From Blattamonas nauphoetae (Eukaryota; Preaxostyla; Oxymonadida): a DNA stretch of 64,000 nucleotides. The DNA is taken from assembly GCA_033064195.1 (NCBI GenBank), contig JARBJD010000254.1:46660-110659 (forward strand), given 5' to 3'. The notes beneath the pieces are model-generated. The model saw only the letters and a program-made list of their open reading frames with translations, was not told where the DNA came from and did not search any database. Positions 1 to 11,031 of the stretch are shown here, one piece after another (within the stretch, counting starts at the first letter, position 1; every line of letters begins with the position of its first letter). The position numbers and the translations under genes were made by a program.

Positions 1-1135
1 TGCTTCGGTTGGTCTGAAGGAGAGCGGTAGGTTGTGTTTCAGTCTCCGTTTCCAGAATTGCGTCTCTCCCAAGAGTTGGGGATTCAGTTGAACTCGTCCC
101 CTCCAACCGTACCTCCTGACCGCAGTCGAGAGAAAGGAGTGGTGCCGTCTGAGATACAGGCTCGCCTCCGGAATTGAGATCCGCAAGAAGTTGAGGGAGC
201 CGATTAAGCCCGCAAGGCGTTTGACTGGGGTCTCCTCTCTGTTCAGGCACAGCTTCGTGTGCGACTTGAGGTTGCTGCGAATGTTTCTGCGTCTCGAATC
301 TGTCAGTCTGACCGTCTGCGTTGAAGAGTTGATCGCCCAACCCAAGAATTCCACCTCTTGGCTGGGCTGGAGTCGGCATTTGCTCTCTGATATCACAAAC
401 CCAAGCTCGCGGAGTCTGCTGACTGCCCGTTCTGTCTTCGTGCTGGCCTCTTCCCTGGTATCGCTGATCAAGAGCAGGTCGTCCAAATAGAAGACGATTG
501 AGATATTCAGCTCCGTTCGGAGCGCTTTGACTGCCAGCTTCATTGTATCTGAGAAGGTGTGAGGCGCTGTTGCCAGGCCGAAGGGGAGGGCGTTGAATTG
601 GTATGTCTTGCCCTGAAACTGGAAACAGAGGTACTTCCTTAGCGGTTCGGCGAGGTGTATGTGAAGATAGGCAGACTGGATGTCCACCGTTGTCAGCCAA
701 GCTCCCTCCCTGATCAAGGGAAAGGCCGATTGCACACTCTCCATCTTGAAGTGTGTCGTCCGGATCTCCCGGTTTAGTCTGGAAGCATCGATGATCTTGC
801 GATGCTTCCCTCCCTTCTTTCCGACCAAGAAGGTCGGAAGAATGAGGACTGCCGCTGAGGGAGGTATCTCCGAAACCGCCCCGATCTTCACCTCCTCTGC
901 GAGTAGCTGAGCATAAACTTCCATCTGTTGAGGGCTGCTGCGGAATGGGAGGGCCGGTTTGAGTTGCCGGAGTCGGTCGGGCGACTCCGGTTCCTTCCAT
1001 TCCCAGCAGGCGCCAGATGCTATTAAAGTCTTCCCACCAATACTCTCCCACAGTGGGAGCCTGTCTGCCAGTCTCCCTGTTCTCTTCGTGTCCGCGACTA
1101 GTTGCCCCCGAACCTGCCGTTCCTGTTGTTCGGGT
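1..1135 (-). CDS. Reverse transcriptase (partial, C-terminus off window)
   Basis: The minus strand is open from the left edge to about 1135, one frame back from the gag-like ORF. In order it shows a fingers region with KKGGKHRKIIDASRLN, palm motif A VDIQSAYLHIHL (about 650-690), motif B ALPFGLATAPHTFSD, motif C YLDDLLLISD (YLDD at 478-489) and a thumb-side LGFVISESKC...EFLGWAI. These are canonical for retrotransposon RTs of the DIRS/Ngaro and Pao/Gypsy type. No ATG is obvious at the 5' end, so expression by -1 frameshifting from gag, or a start inside gag, is possible. The frame remains open for some distance upstream into gag. No stop or frameshift is seen, so this copy may be young. The protein copies the element RNA into DNA. 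Confidence 0.85.
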
Positions 1136-2297
1136 TCCGTCCGTTGTATTTTCCGGGGGGACGGCGGAACCCCCCTCTGGATGAGAAACTGGACCCAGTG
1201 TTCAGATGCGCGACAACTGTTGGGGCGACCATCTGTGTCGCATGATCCAGGTTCGTGGCAGCGAGTTGGAATGGTTGTGGAGGTGCTACGAGGAGATTTT
1301 CTGCCACCTCCGCCGGACGTGGAATGTCCATTGCTGTAGCCATTGCTCTGAGGTCTGATTGGAATACATAGCGCGCGTGGTGGGAGCGGGAAGCTGCGTC
1401 TGCTGTGTTAAGCATCACGTCAAGGATCTTGGGGAGGATCGCCGAGTTTCCGAGTCTGGACACTGCTTGGTAGACATCACCCAAGAGAGCGACGGAAACA
1501 AGAGCTGACTGCGTTGCCATTTTCAATAAATGATCTTGTAGGCCATGTGGGTCTGTAACAGGTGAGATTGTAGCTGCAAATTGGGCTTGTACGCCGAGGA
1601 TCGTCTGCCATCGTTGCGAATCCCTGAACAGCTCGTCACGCAGCTGCGGGGCCAAAATAACATTTGTCCAGTCTCCAGTGAATTTTGGGTGCCTTCTCTT
1701 TAACTTCTGCTTGAATAAACGAGCTGGGTCTGGGGACGGGTGATAATCTGAAGACGTGGTGTCGAAATCGTAATATGATGAGGAATCCGATGGTATTGTG
1801 ATTGTCGGTATTGGCTTGCTGCTTGCTTTCTCAGCCTTCCTTCTTCGTTTCGCTTCCGCGTTGAGCTGGGCGATGGCGAAATCTCGCGCTTTCGCCCTTC
1901 TTGTTTTCTTGCGTCTACTGCGCTCGCCCGAAGAATTGCCGCGAGAAGGTGATCGAATATGTTGCGGGGATGTCAGGTCTTCGACAGATGACTCTGAAGA
2001 TGAATCTGAAGACGAATCTGTGTCTGATTCTGATCGCGCTTCCGGGCGTTGCCGCTTCACCTTCTTGATTGGACTCAAAGGCTGCTGGAGGGGGGCAGCT
2101 GTCTGAGCCTGCTGAAGCGTCGGTGAGAGGACAAAAGCCGGTTGAGGTGGTTGAATGTCCTCTTTTCTGTCAGCGGAAACGATCGATGGATGCGCCTCCA
2201 CTAAGCCCGAATATATGAGATCGATCACGTCCCGAGGAATAGAAGGCAACGGGGCGGACGAAGAAAGTATTGAATTCTCAGAAGTGTTCTCTGACAT
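1098..2297 (-). CDS. Gag-like / ORF1 protein of the retrotransposon
   Basis: This 399-aa protein starts at the ATG complementary to 2295-2297. The N-terminal third is Ser/Pro-rich with an acidic serine run (about residues 90-105). A basic segment (RSRRKKTRRAKAR, about 126-138) could serve as a nuclear-localisation or nucleic-acid-binding stretch. The middle (about 190-340) is helical and capsid-like. The C-terminus is Gly/Arg/Asn-rich (RGGFRRPPGKYNGRNPNNRN) and resembles an RNA-binding tail; there is no CCHC zinc knuckle. The stop codon lies inside the RT frame, giving the gag-pol overlap usual in these elements. Its role, packaging element RNA, is inferred from position and composition only. 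Confidence 0.65.
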   Translation of the reverse strand: MSENTSENSILSSSAPLPSIPRDVIDLIYSGLVEAHPSIVSADRKEDIQPPQPAFVLSPTLQQAQTAAPLQQPLSPIKKVKRQRPEARSESDTDSSSDSSSESSVEDLTSPQHIRSPSRGNSSGERSRRKKTRRAKARDFAIAQLNAEAKRRRKAEKASSKPIPTITIPSDSSSYYDFDTTSSDYHPSPDPARLFKQKLKRRHPKFTGDWTNVILAPQLRDELFRDSQRWQTILGVQAQFAATISPVTDPHGLQDHLLKMATQSALVSVALLGDVYQAVSRLGNSAILPKILDVMLNTADAASRSHHARYVFQSDLRAMATAMDIPRPAEVAENLLVAPPQPFQLAATNLDHATQMVAPTVVAHLNTGSSFSSRGGFRRPPGKYNGRNPNNRNGRFGGN

Positions 2298-3764
2298 AAG
2301 ATCAATTTAGACCGAAGCCCATTACAGACCACATCTCGCTGGAAGGAACCGAGGTTTGGGATGCACCTACCGGAGGGGCGGTGCTGATTTTGTGATCGTC
2401 GAAGAAAAAAAGTTGAAATATCAAAAGTTTACATTTCTCAAAACATTCATTTTCGCGAAAATTTCAGGTCAAAATTTTGTCTGGTTATGAAGATACAACG
2501 AGATCAACTTTTCAAGTCCATGAGAAAATCATGCTGGGTAATCAAAACTATTTGTTCTGAACCACCTAGGACACTTCATTTATTCATAAAAATGTCATTT
2601 AGATTGAAAAATTGTCGAAAAAATCGGAAATCCAGTGTTACTATTCACTTTTGGGACCCCAAAAAAACTACCGATTTGTTATTTACTCCCGGGTTTTCAG
2701 GTGACTAGAGTGCCCCATTTTGACTTTGGATATTGTGAGGTTCTTCTCCAGATGGAGTCCTTCTTTCCTTTCTCCTTCGACTTCTTGTTAATGTGTTTTT
2801 AAGAAATCCTTATTGAGAATGCAAGTATCTTGAAATGAAAGACAATGGTGAGATGACGAAAACAACAGGTCTCAAGCGGTCGAAGAAGCAAATCTAATCG
2901 ATTTCTGAATGAAGACATGAAAACAACGAATAAAGAGTTGAAATTGGCGCAGTAGTTCAAGTCGATATCCGTCGTAAATACAAAAACAGAAAGTCAAATT
3001 ATGAAAACTTGCATTTGAATGAGAAGGAAGAGAAAGAAATGAAGAGAATAAGGAAAGCAAACCTATGAGGACATTTTAAAGGATGGAGGAATGACTATCT
3101 TTGTTAATACTTCTACCTAAGCGAGAAAGATGGATGGAAAACGAGATGAATGATGATGACTATTTTTAGAATAAGGATTGATGCTGGATACAAAGAAATG
3201 CTAAAACTCAGTGAGAAAAGTGTGAATGTGAAGTGGTGAGATTTGGACAAGCTATATCGCGAAATTGATGAACAAACGGCGGATCGAAATATGGAGCGTG
3301 ATGAAACATGAAAAGAAGCCAATAAAGCGAAATCGTGGAACACACCTGAAATAGAGAGAGGTGTACGTGCAAACAAGCGATTGCTAATGCCCCCATTCAT
3401 CTTGAACAACGAAAGCAGCCCGTCTGAAAAAATTGGGTGGGGATGATCTCTTCATCAACAAACAATACAGAAGAAACAGTTCATGTCAAGGACATAAAAT
3501 GTTCCTAGGATAGTGTCGAATGAAGCAAAATGATTCGGTTTGCACATCTCCAATCTCTTTCAATATTAATCACTTCGTTCAGCAGATCGAGACGCTCCGA
3601 CTTCCTCGCCTCTCTTTCCACATTTGTCGTGGTTTTTTCGAGAACTATTCACAAAACACTCCCTCAGCCGACACCTGGGTACGAAACCATGGTTTGGTTT
3701 CAACACAAATAATCTTCCTTCATTTGTTTGTCTCTGACACATTTCGTTTGGCGGATCTGACTCT
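2298..3764. other. No gene recognised
   Basis: The stretch is AT-rich, with only short, low-complexity reading frames on both strands. No coding signature, RNA gene or transposon end was found, and no left partner was found for the terminus-like sequence at 4846-4923. Confidence 0.5.
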
Positions 3765-4619
3765 ATGCACTATCAAGACATCATTTCACGAGTTTTAACG
3801 GAATTTGTTCAAGACATTGAAACAAGAATAGACACACAGTTCATTGTCGGAGTCTCAAGCATGGAAGACAACAACGAAGGGCTTCATGACCTTCTCTCGA
3901 CAGTTCGTTCCATTCCCCCTTCTAAATATCCCCTACTTTTGGCCACAGCTCCAGATGACGATCTCTTACCAAGTTCTGAATTGGTCGACCGCGAAGCACC
4001 GAATATCGTGGAGGACACGCAGGGCCCAATTTTCGTGCAAACTCTGCGTTGTCAACGTGTTTATATTGAAGAGGACGCGCTTAATCTACTTTTTAAGAGG
4101 CTGTCGAACCGAACCACAGCCATGAAGCAATCTCGCCATATGTCCTCCCGCTCGCATGTCGTGTTCACCGTGTTCCTCAAACAACATTCGCGCATTGATG
4201 TGAAAGCCGGAGTCATCACGTCGAAGCTCCATCTCATCGACCTTGTTGGATCCGAACGCGATCCCCTCGGAAAGGCCACAAGCGGCCTCTCTCCACAACA
4301 ACTTCAGAAAGAGGCCCAATCCATCAACCTCTCCCTCACCCTTTTGGAACAGGTGATTGTGGCGCTTGGAGACAAGAAAAGAGATCACATCCAGTTCCGC
4401 TCGCTAATGCTAACCAGCCTCCTCAAGGACGTGCTCGGAGGGAACTGCAGAACAACCCTCATCTGCAACAACACACTGACAGGCCGTGGGAGGGTGAAGA
4501 ACGGGCAGGAGGAGCAGAAGAGCATGAACGAGAGCGGAAAGGCCAAACTTGTTTGGGAAGCGACATACTTCGTTTCCGGCGAGATTGACATTGAACCAAA
4601 ATGGCATTTATTCACGTAA
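3765..4619 (+). pseudogene. Kinesin motor-domain fragment (lacks P-loop)
   Basis: The 284-aa frame matches the middle and C-terminal part of a kinesin motor. It has a degenerate body with NEGLHDLLS, a segment equivalent to EEALxLLxxGxxNRT (about residues 103-118), switch I MSSRSHVVF, switch II HLIDLVGSE, then INLSLTLLEQVIVAL and SLLKDVLGGNCRTTLICN. The nucleotide-binding P-loop (GxxxxGKT), which lies at the N-terminus of every active kinesin motor, is absent here and not recognisable in the 1.4 kb upstream. No neck or stalk follows. The fragment therefore cannot hydrolyse ATP as a standard motor. It lies about 230 bp from a sequence matching the end of the cyclin-carrying transposon at 29.5 kb, so it may be a captured gene piece. 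A highly divergent upstream exon cannot be ruled out. Confidence 0.7.
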
Positions 4620-4845
4620 AAGCCTACGATTTCCGTCAAACTGAGAGTGAAATTGCGATAAAGACAAATTGGTGATCCATTGTGTTAGAACAAGACGTGT
4701 GATATTGATCAGACCCAAAGTGAAGAGATGCGAAACCGACTGACAACTGACACACCTTTTTGCTGTGTCACTCATGTATAAACTCGAGACTGACGTATCC
4801 GAAAAGCAGTTGGTTTCTTGTTCATAGCTTGCGATTTAACGAAAG

Positions 4846-4923
4846 GATGAGATCTGACCCTTTGAACAATTGTCGAGTGACCCTCCCCGGCCCTTTTAGC
4901 CGGTCAGTTATGTCTATTGGCCG
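4846..4923 (-). repeat. Transposon terminus related to the 29.46-kb element
   Basis: Read on the minus strand, the sequence begins AGACATAACTGACCGGC and continues through a CCGG-rich hairpin to AAAGGGTCAGATCTCA. The left end of the element at 29460 begins AGGCATGGCTGACCGGC and continues in the same order to AAAGGGTCAGATCTCA. The two are clearly homologous over about 75 bp. The element would extend leftward from here, over the kinesin fragment. No matching second end or target duplication was found, so it is either a truncated copy or a solo end. It lies about 20 bp upstream of the gene A start codon. Confidence 0.6.
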
Positions 4924-4944
4924 GCCAGCCAATCCTAGAAGAGA

Positions 4945-7900
4945 ATGAATTTGACTGAGCGAATTTACGTGACACATCCTGATGGAAAGAGAAACCCAGG
5001 CCAACTATGACAAATAAAGGGTTCTCAGAGATCAAAAAATACACATATGCCCACCTAACTGAACTTCATTCAATGAATCTTCCCACTACTCAAAATGTTT
5101 ATGAACTCATCTCTTCTGCTGTAGTCAATCTCGATCTTATGAAAGAGCGCATTCAGAACTCCAGCAACACGGAATCCATTCTAGAATGTTGCAAGCAATT
5201 TCTATCCACCTATAACCCACTTCCTCCTGAAATCAAAAGATATACTGACTCCAGTTTTGTACCATATTTCAAGTGGTGGTTCACTCTCCCACAAAACTTT
5301 AAATCTCCAGAATATGATCAACTGCATAAATCCTTGCGCGATGCATTGGTGTTGTCAGCAACGAACGTAAACCCGAAAATCGACGAACAGAAGGACAGGA
5401 ATTGTGAGGTCTTCAGAAATCTCCAGATTTCCATTGATTCATCAATCAATCCACTCCGCCAAACAGAGATCCCGAATTTTGAAGAAGATACCGAACATGT
5501 GAAGCCATTCAACAAAACCAAATATATGTATAAGTCTATATCAACAGTTAAAGACGTAAACAATTTTCTCTATTCACCAATCGACCTTCTCTTCCGTCCA
5601 TCGACGTACTCGTTGTTTTCTCACATTCTCTTCAACTCCAATGGATACGCAAGAACTTGTTTCATGGTGGACGCTCGTAATTCCAAATCTGGTTACAAAC
5701 AAAGAATGAATCCATCAATCTATCACATCGTGACTGGAACACCTGGGATTGGGAAATCTGCGATTCGAATGCCACTAATTACTTTGACCATGAGTCTTGG
5801 GGTGAATGTTTGTTCCTTTTATTCAATTTCCACTATTTTAGGAAGTGAAAACAGCGCGACACGGTGAACCGTCGTTCATCTTCAGGAATCGGAATAAGAT
5901 CACCAATACAACAGCTCCGATTCCTTGCGATTATGATGAAAACTCATTTCAATGGAACAAATTAGATCCAATCGGAAAGGCGTTCATCACTATCAACAGA
6001 GGAAACGAACCACCAGTTCTCATCGAAAGAGATACCTTTTGCTACACATACGACGTCTTCATGTCTCTGCCATCGACAGATAATGAAAAAATATATCACC
6101 CTGAAAAGGTATTTTCATCAGAAATCCCCCTCGGAGCACTGACCGTGCCGAGCTTCCATCACTTCCCGCACTTCTTCAAGCTCTTTGTGAACCAAAACAA
6201 CCAAATTGAGAATCGTCTTCGAGGAACAACTTGGCACATTGTGGACGAGTATCTTCGCTCTTTTCTTCACATTTTGCTTCTCGCAGCTTTATTGTTCACA
6301 GCTCACACATCCCTCTATGCGAACATGTTGTTCTCCTAACATCTCCTGCAAAGGAAAGATGGGAAAATATAGCAACAGGCAAACAGCTCAATGCCCCAAT
6401 TTTCTTGTACAACGTGCCGACACTCTTGTTCCCAGAAATGATTCACATGTTCAATGCCATTCCATGTCCCTATCGCTTCAGCACGGCCCCAAAATCGCTG
6501 ATGATGCAATCACAAGCGTCCATCCAGAAGCAAGGAATGATTCCAAGGAGTATGTTCGATACAATCGTCAAGGATCCTGAGAATGATAAGCCCGAATCCT
6601 CAGAAATAAAGGAGTATAGCCGGGACGATTATTTTGGACGTGGAACATCTCATCGTTACATCCACTCCTCTTCTCCACAATTTGATCCCATGAACTGGTT
6701 CACACAACATGCGACTCAGGACTCGTACAAAATTGTGCAAGAACGAACAACCAGAAAGATTAACAAACCTGCAACTCTCAACTTGGTCAAACGGGAAAGC
6801 AAAGACATAGGTCAAATTAAATACTCCATCAAGCATGAAGAGATTTATTTGAGTGATGTCGAGAAAGGACTCACATTGACAGCATTGAGGCCGATAAATC
6901 AAACAACAATTCCCAAGACACCTATTAAGTTACCCAAAACGAAGTATAGTCTTAATCAAAAAATGAGTACTCCAACGGGTATTCAGACAATTACTATTCC
7001 TCATCCTCGCTATCTCAGTAGTTTTGAGGCTCATGCATACGACTCACACTTCAATTTCCTCTTTCAGCATTGCCTTCATAAAGAAGCTCTGCCCCTCAAC
7101 ATTCAATTCGAAATAGATGAACCTTGGGACAAAGACAACGATTTTGTCATTGATGAAAAAAAATCCAAACTATTGAATCAAATGCAAGTCATCACAAGTC
7201 ACCTCGTACCCGATGATCCACGAAACGCCGGGTTTGATTCGATACTTCTGATGTTCAGGTGCAAGAAGGTTCCGTTTGAGCTCCATTCACTCGCTGTCGT
7301 GTTCCTCCAAGGCACAGCTGCAGGCAAACACGGCATCTCCCCCGGAGGTGTCCATCTGATGAAGAGATGGTGTTATGACTTGGCAAGAAATTTCCATTTG
7401 AGACGAGTGCAGATCTTTCCGCATTTCATCGTCGCCAAAGATGCAGTTCGCTTTCCGGAGTTCACGCTCTACGATACAGACAACCTGAGGAATTTCATCC
7501 CCGAGCAGAACATATGGATTGCCAAGTTCGAAGCACATGGAAAGGTTGAAGCTGGAGACCCCAGAATTCCTCCAATGACAGCCAGCGCCACTCCAATCTT
7601 AGCTCGATACCTGAAGGAGGAAGTTAACAAGGATCCACGTGCCGTCCGCTGCGCCTACTGCGGAACACTCGTCACTAAGAACTTTCCGGATCATTATTGT
7701 GATGGACTACAAATGCGTTCTCCCACGATTGAACCAGACAAAGGCCTGATTGGTACTCTGGATCGTTCGAACAAACTGGATGTTCAGCCTGCCGATGAAC
7801 CCGTTTATACTGAATTTCTAGAAGAAGATATATTTGTTGATTTCGTTAAAGATCCATCTGACATCCAACGCGAGAATGTGAGCAGTGGGTCGACGCCCCC

Positions 7901-10484
7901 ACCGAAATCTTCCTCCCATCAAAAAGAATATGTTGAGGTCACATGCACGAGTGTCATCCCTGACCCGCCAGATGTCTATCGAACGCCATTCTGTCCACCC
8001 CCACCAGGAACGGGGAGAACAGAAACAATACAGAATCAACATCACTCTGAAGACATAAAAAATGAGCCAAATGATGTTCGTCGTGATACCTCGCCACAGC
8101 TGTTGTTAGAACGTCTGAATGATCCATCAAACATCAAAGAGGCACACTGCATATGGGCTGATGGTCACCAACTGAGCTATGAACAAGGCAGAAATTGGCA
8201 ATTCAAACCAGTCAAGCTTGCCGAACAGCCATACAAATCATTGCAGTTTGATTTTCCAAGTATTGACATCACAGACATCACGCACAATGCGCAATACATG
8301 CTTCCTTCTGTGACAATTCAACGTTTCAGCCCTCTCGATGTTAGCTCGAATACAGTGACCGATTCTCTCGGTTCCAAACGCGACAAATGCGAATACTTTT
8401 GGCAGTGGCTGAATCGCAAGAATCCTCCCACGGGTATGGTTGCTGCACTTCAGGCAGATGAAGCCGAACTGACCAAAAGGATCCAAAACTGTGGAAACGA
8501 GACCGAGAAATCACACCTGACGTGTTTGTTGGCGAAAGGGCTCCTTCTGCGATCACGACTCTCCATCCAATCTGGAGATCTCAAAACCGCTGAGTGGTTT
8601 TTAGAACAGTCGAAGCAGCACATGGTGCTGAACGACACGACTGAGGTGGATTGTGAACTGAAGCTCGCTCGCAGCAACCGTCAAACAACCAGCTCTCATG
8701 GATTTGCCGAAATGGAAAGAGCTGCAGCGAATGCAAGAGTCTGCTTCGGAATCAACTGGGAACAATGGATTCAGGAAGGGCACAACCTGCCAATCCTTTT
8801 GAATCCGTCATTTTACAGACTCAGATGCCATCTCAGTCAGGTTCAAGATCATGTGAATAGATTAATGTGGTATCTGGACATTCTTAAAGGTGCCCGCAAC
8901 ACTGGCGAACGACAGACGACTGAAACCCGAAGAACAATAGCGAGTAACGCTATTATTCAGGCGCTGAAAGAAGGATTGAGATTGCAGTTGCGGATTGCGT
9001 GGAAGATTGGCAGTGAGTTTGATGTCAAGTCTTTCAAGCAAGACCTTAATTCTCTTGACGGGACTGAAGGAGACATGGCAGTTCAATCCTTGACAACACC
9101 ATTCAAGTCTCAAGAGATGCAAATTGAGGAGCTCAGCATTGCCGATATGACAAGCGCAATCGGGAACGTCCTCAACACCACCCTCAATCACTGCAACACA
9201 TGGGATGCTCTTGACAGGCACCAGCACACTCTCAGCTCAATATCAATTCACAAGGGCGTCCAACACGACATTCGAACGAGTGCCCAGATCCTTTTACAAA
9301 GGATTACTACGATACGTGATTTGTGCCGCCATAAATTGAAGGAAACAGGCGACCATAGTACAATCAACGCTGTAAAGCAGACAAAAAATAAACTAAACCA
9401 ACTTTTGCAAAAGCCTTCCAATCTTGGTGCTATTGAGGGGAACATCGAGGACAGATCAGATCAGATGGGGATTGATGAATTGAAGGGAGAAACAGGTTTT
9501 CCTGAAGAAACAGCCACCACATTCGATGAGAAAGACTTCGGGAAGCAAAAGCATCTAATAGAAGACAATATTAAGGAGACTGTGAACACCCCCAGCGACG
9601 TAACCCGGACGAGACCATCCATCGACCCATCGCTCATACCGTTTCTAAGTTTTCTCTTCGGCCCACCAAACAGTTGGGAATCCGCTGATGTACAATCCGA
9701 CAGAAGTCGGGATACCGACCAAGTTCTATTTTTCAGAGACATCTTAGGGTCTGGAAACGTCGAAAATGTTCTCGGTGATGGAAACTGTTGGCTCCGTGCA
9801 CTTTTGGATCAACTGACACCTGATGATCTGGTAGATTCTGGTATTATTGAACGTGGTCAGACCCGTCACATTGAACTGGTAAATGCTATTCTTTTACCAG
9901 ATCAGAAACATTACCGAGAGCTCAAAGCTGAACTCTTGTCTAGCGTCAGAAATCGATTGGTGGAAGACATGCTGGCCGACATCAAACACTTACGTAAGTT
10001 CATTGTCAAATCTGAATTTCCTACAGAGGAGGACTATATTAAGAATCTAAAAAATGACAGGCAATGGGGAGGGGATCTGGAGTTTCCTTATCTGGCGAGA
10101 ATCTTTCAGAAACAAATTGCCATTTTACGTCCATACTTCGCACCTTCTACTTTGTATGGGGATGGTCCCATCATCACCATCGCATTCTGCGATGATTGCC
10201 ACTATATCAGTCTTCGCAACGTTCCAGAAGACCTAATCATGCCACCCACGCCGGTGAACAAAGAAGAGAACAAGGAAGGAACAGCAGCACCATCCGAAGA
10301 GATGAACAAGGAAGGAGCAGCACCATCCAAAGAGACGAACAAGGAAGGAGCAGCACCATCCAAAGAGACGAACAAGGAAGGAGCAGCACCATCCAAAGAG
10401 ACGAACAAGGAAGGAGCAGCACCATCCAAAAAGGCGACCACAAAAGGAAGTAAGAAAAAGAAAAGAAAACCGGGAAATAGTTGA
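4945..10484 (+). CDS. Gene A: Crinkler/RHS-type P-loop NTPase with C-terminal OTU domain
   Basis: Four exons (4945-4968, 5031-5807, 5842-6248, 6287-10484) join in frame through introns of 62, 34 and 38 nt, giving about 1801 aa. Walker A GTPGIGKS is at residues 244-251 and a Walker-B-like WHIVDD at about 398-403. These are followed by VVLLTSPAKERW and a YNVPTLLFPEM block, as in RHS/Crinkler effector NTPases. A CxxC...HxC zinc-binding motif (CAYCGTLVTKNFPDHYC) starts at about residue 858. The C-terminus is an OTU-type cysteine protease: GDGNCWLRAL with Asp1567/Cys1570, WGGDLEFPYLARIF, and His1708 in CHYISL. OTU proteins usually remove ubiquitin. The tail has five 11-residue NKEGAAPSKET repeats and a Lys-rich, NLS-like end. 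The start was chosen because B has the same ATG and intron position. The NTPase family and fold are inferred; substrate and partners are unknown. Confidence 0.82.
10264..10440 (+). repeat. 33-bp coding tandem repeat in gene A
   Basis: There are about five units of 33 bp, each encoding a version of NKEGAAPSKET, just before the stop codon of gene A. The first unit is divergent and the last changes to PSKKA. The charged, low-complexity composition suggests a disordered linker. Confidence 0.9.
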
Positions 10485-11031
10485 AATACATTGAAGGTAA
10501 GACAAATGATATGATTCGTCTATGGATGATTCACCACTTTTTTTGTTGTATGATCTATCCTAAAAAAACACAGATTTATGTAGTCAGAGTCCTCCTCATT
10601 CACAAAGTTCTCAAAAAAATCGAGATACTTCCTTTTTAGGAGCTGGGGTACGCTCCCAAGTTTTCAAAAATTTTTTCACTTTTTTTATATGAAATGAGGA
10701 ATCAGTTGTGATCAACCCAAACAGTGACATTTGTTAAATTTTCGCCCAAATGATAAGTTGGGGAAATCAGTGTCTGAACTACCATTTTTTGTCTCTCGAA
10801 TGCCAATTCGTTTCTGTGTTTTTGTTAACTGTGTTCACAGAGATGTTTGTTTTTTTGCACATTTCAATGATTATTTTTGTTTTGAGAGTTATCGAAGGTG
10901 AAGTGGGAACGATCACAATCATTTCACGAGTCTCTCCAGCCCCACCAGAGTTGACTGAGCTCTTCCTCGCTCTTCGGCACCACGTGTCTCACTGGCCTTC
11001 GGTGGATGAAGAGATGATGGAGAGCAGACTT
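10485..11031. other. Spacer between convergent genes A and importin alpha
   Basis: The spacer is AT-rich with several homopolymer T/A runs. No gene, repeat or RNA element was recognised. It holds the 3' ends of both converging genes. Confidence 0.5.

Larger units (their letters stand above)
1..2297 (-). mobile_element. DIRS/Ngaro-order retrotransposon, 5' part
   Basis: Two overlapping minus-strand reading frames are consistent with this order of tyrosine-recombinase retrotransposons: a gag-like ORF (1098-2297) and a reverse transcriptase that runs off the left edge. RNase H and any recombinase or methylase gene would lie outside the window, and no terminal repeat is visible at the right end. 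The order is assigned from the style of the RT motifs (V-D-I-Q-S-A-Y and Y-L-D-D-L-L). Other retroelement groups are not fully excluded. Confidence 0.65.

Noticed and set aside
10196..10505. Repeated Trp/Cys/Leu-rich frames on the minus strand over the gene A tail
   Set aside because: They are antisense readings of the 33-bp coding repeat.
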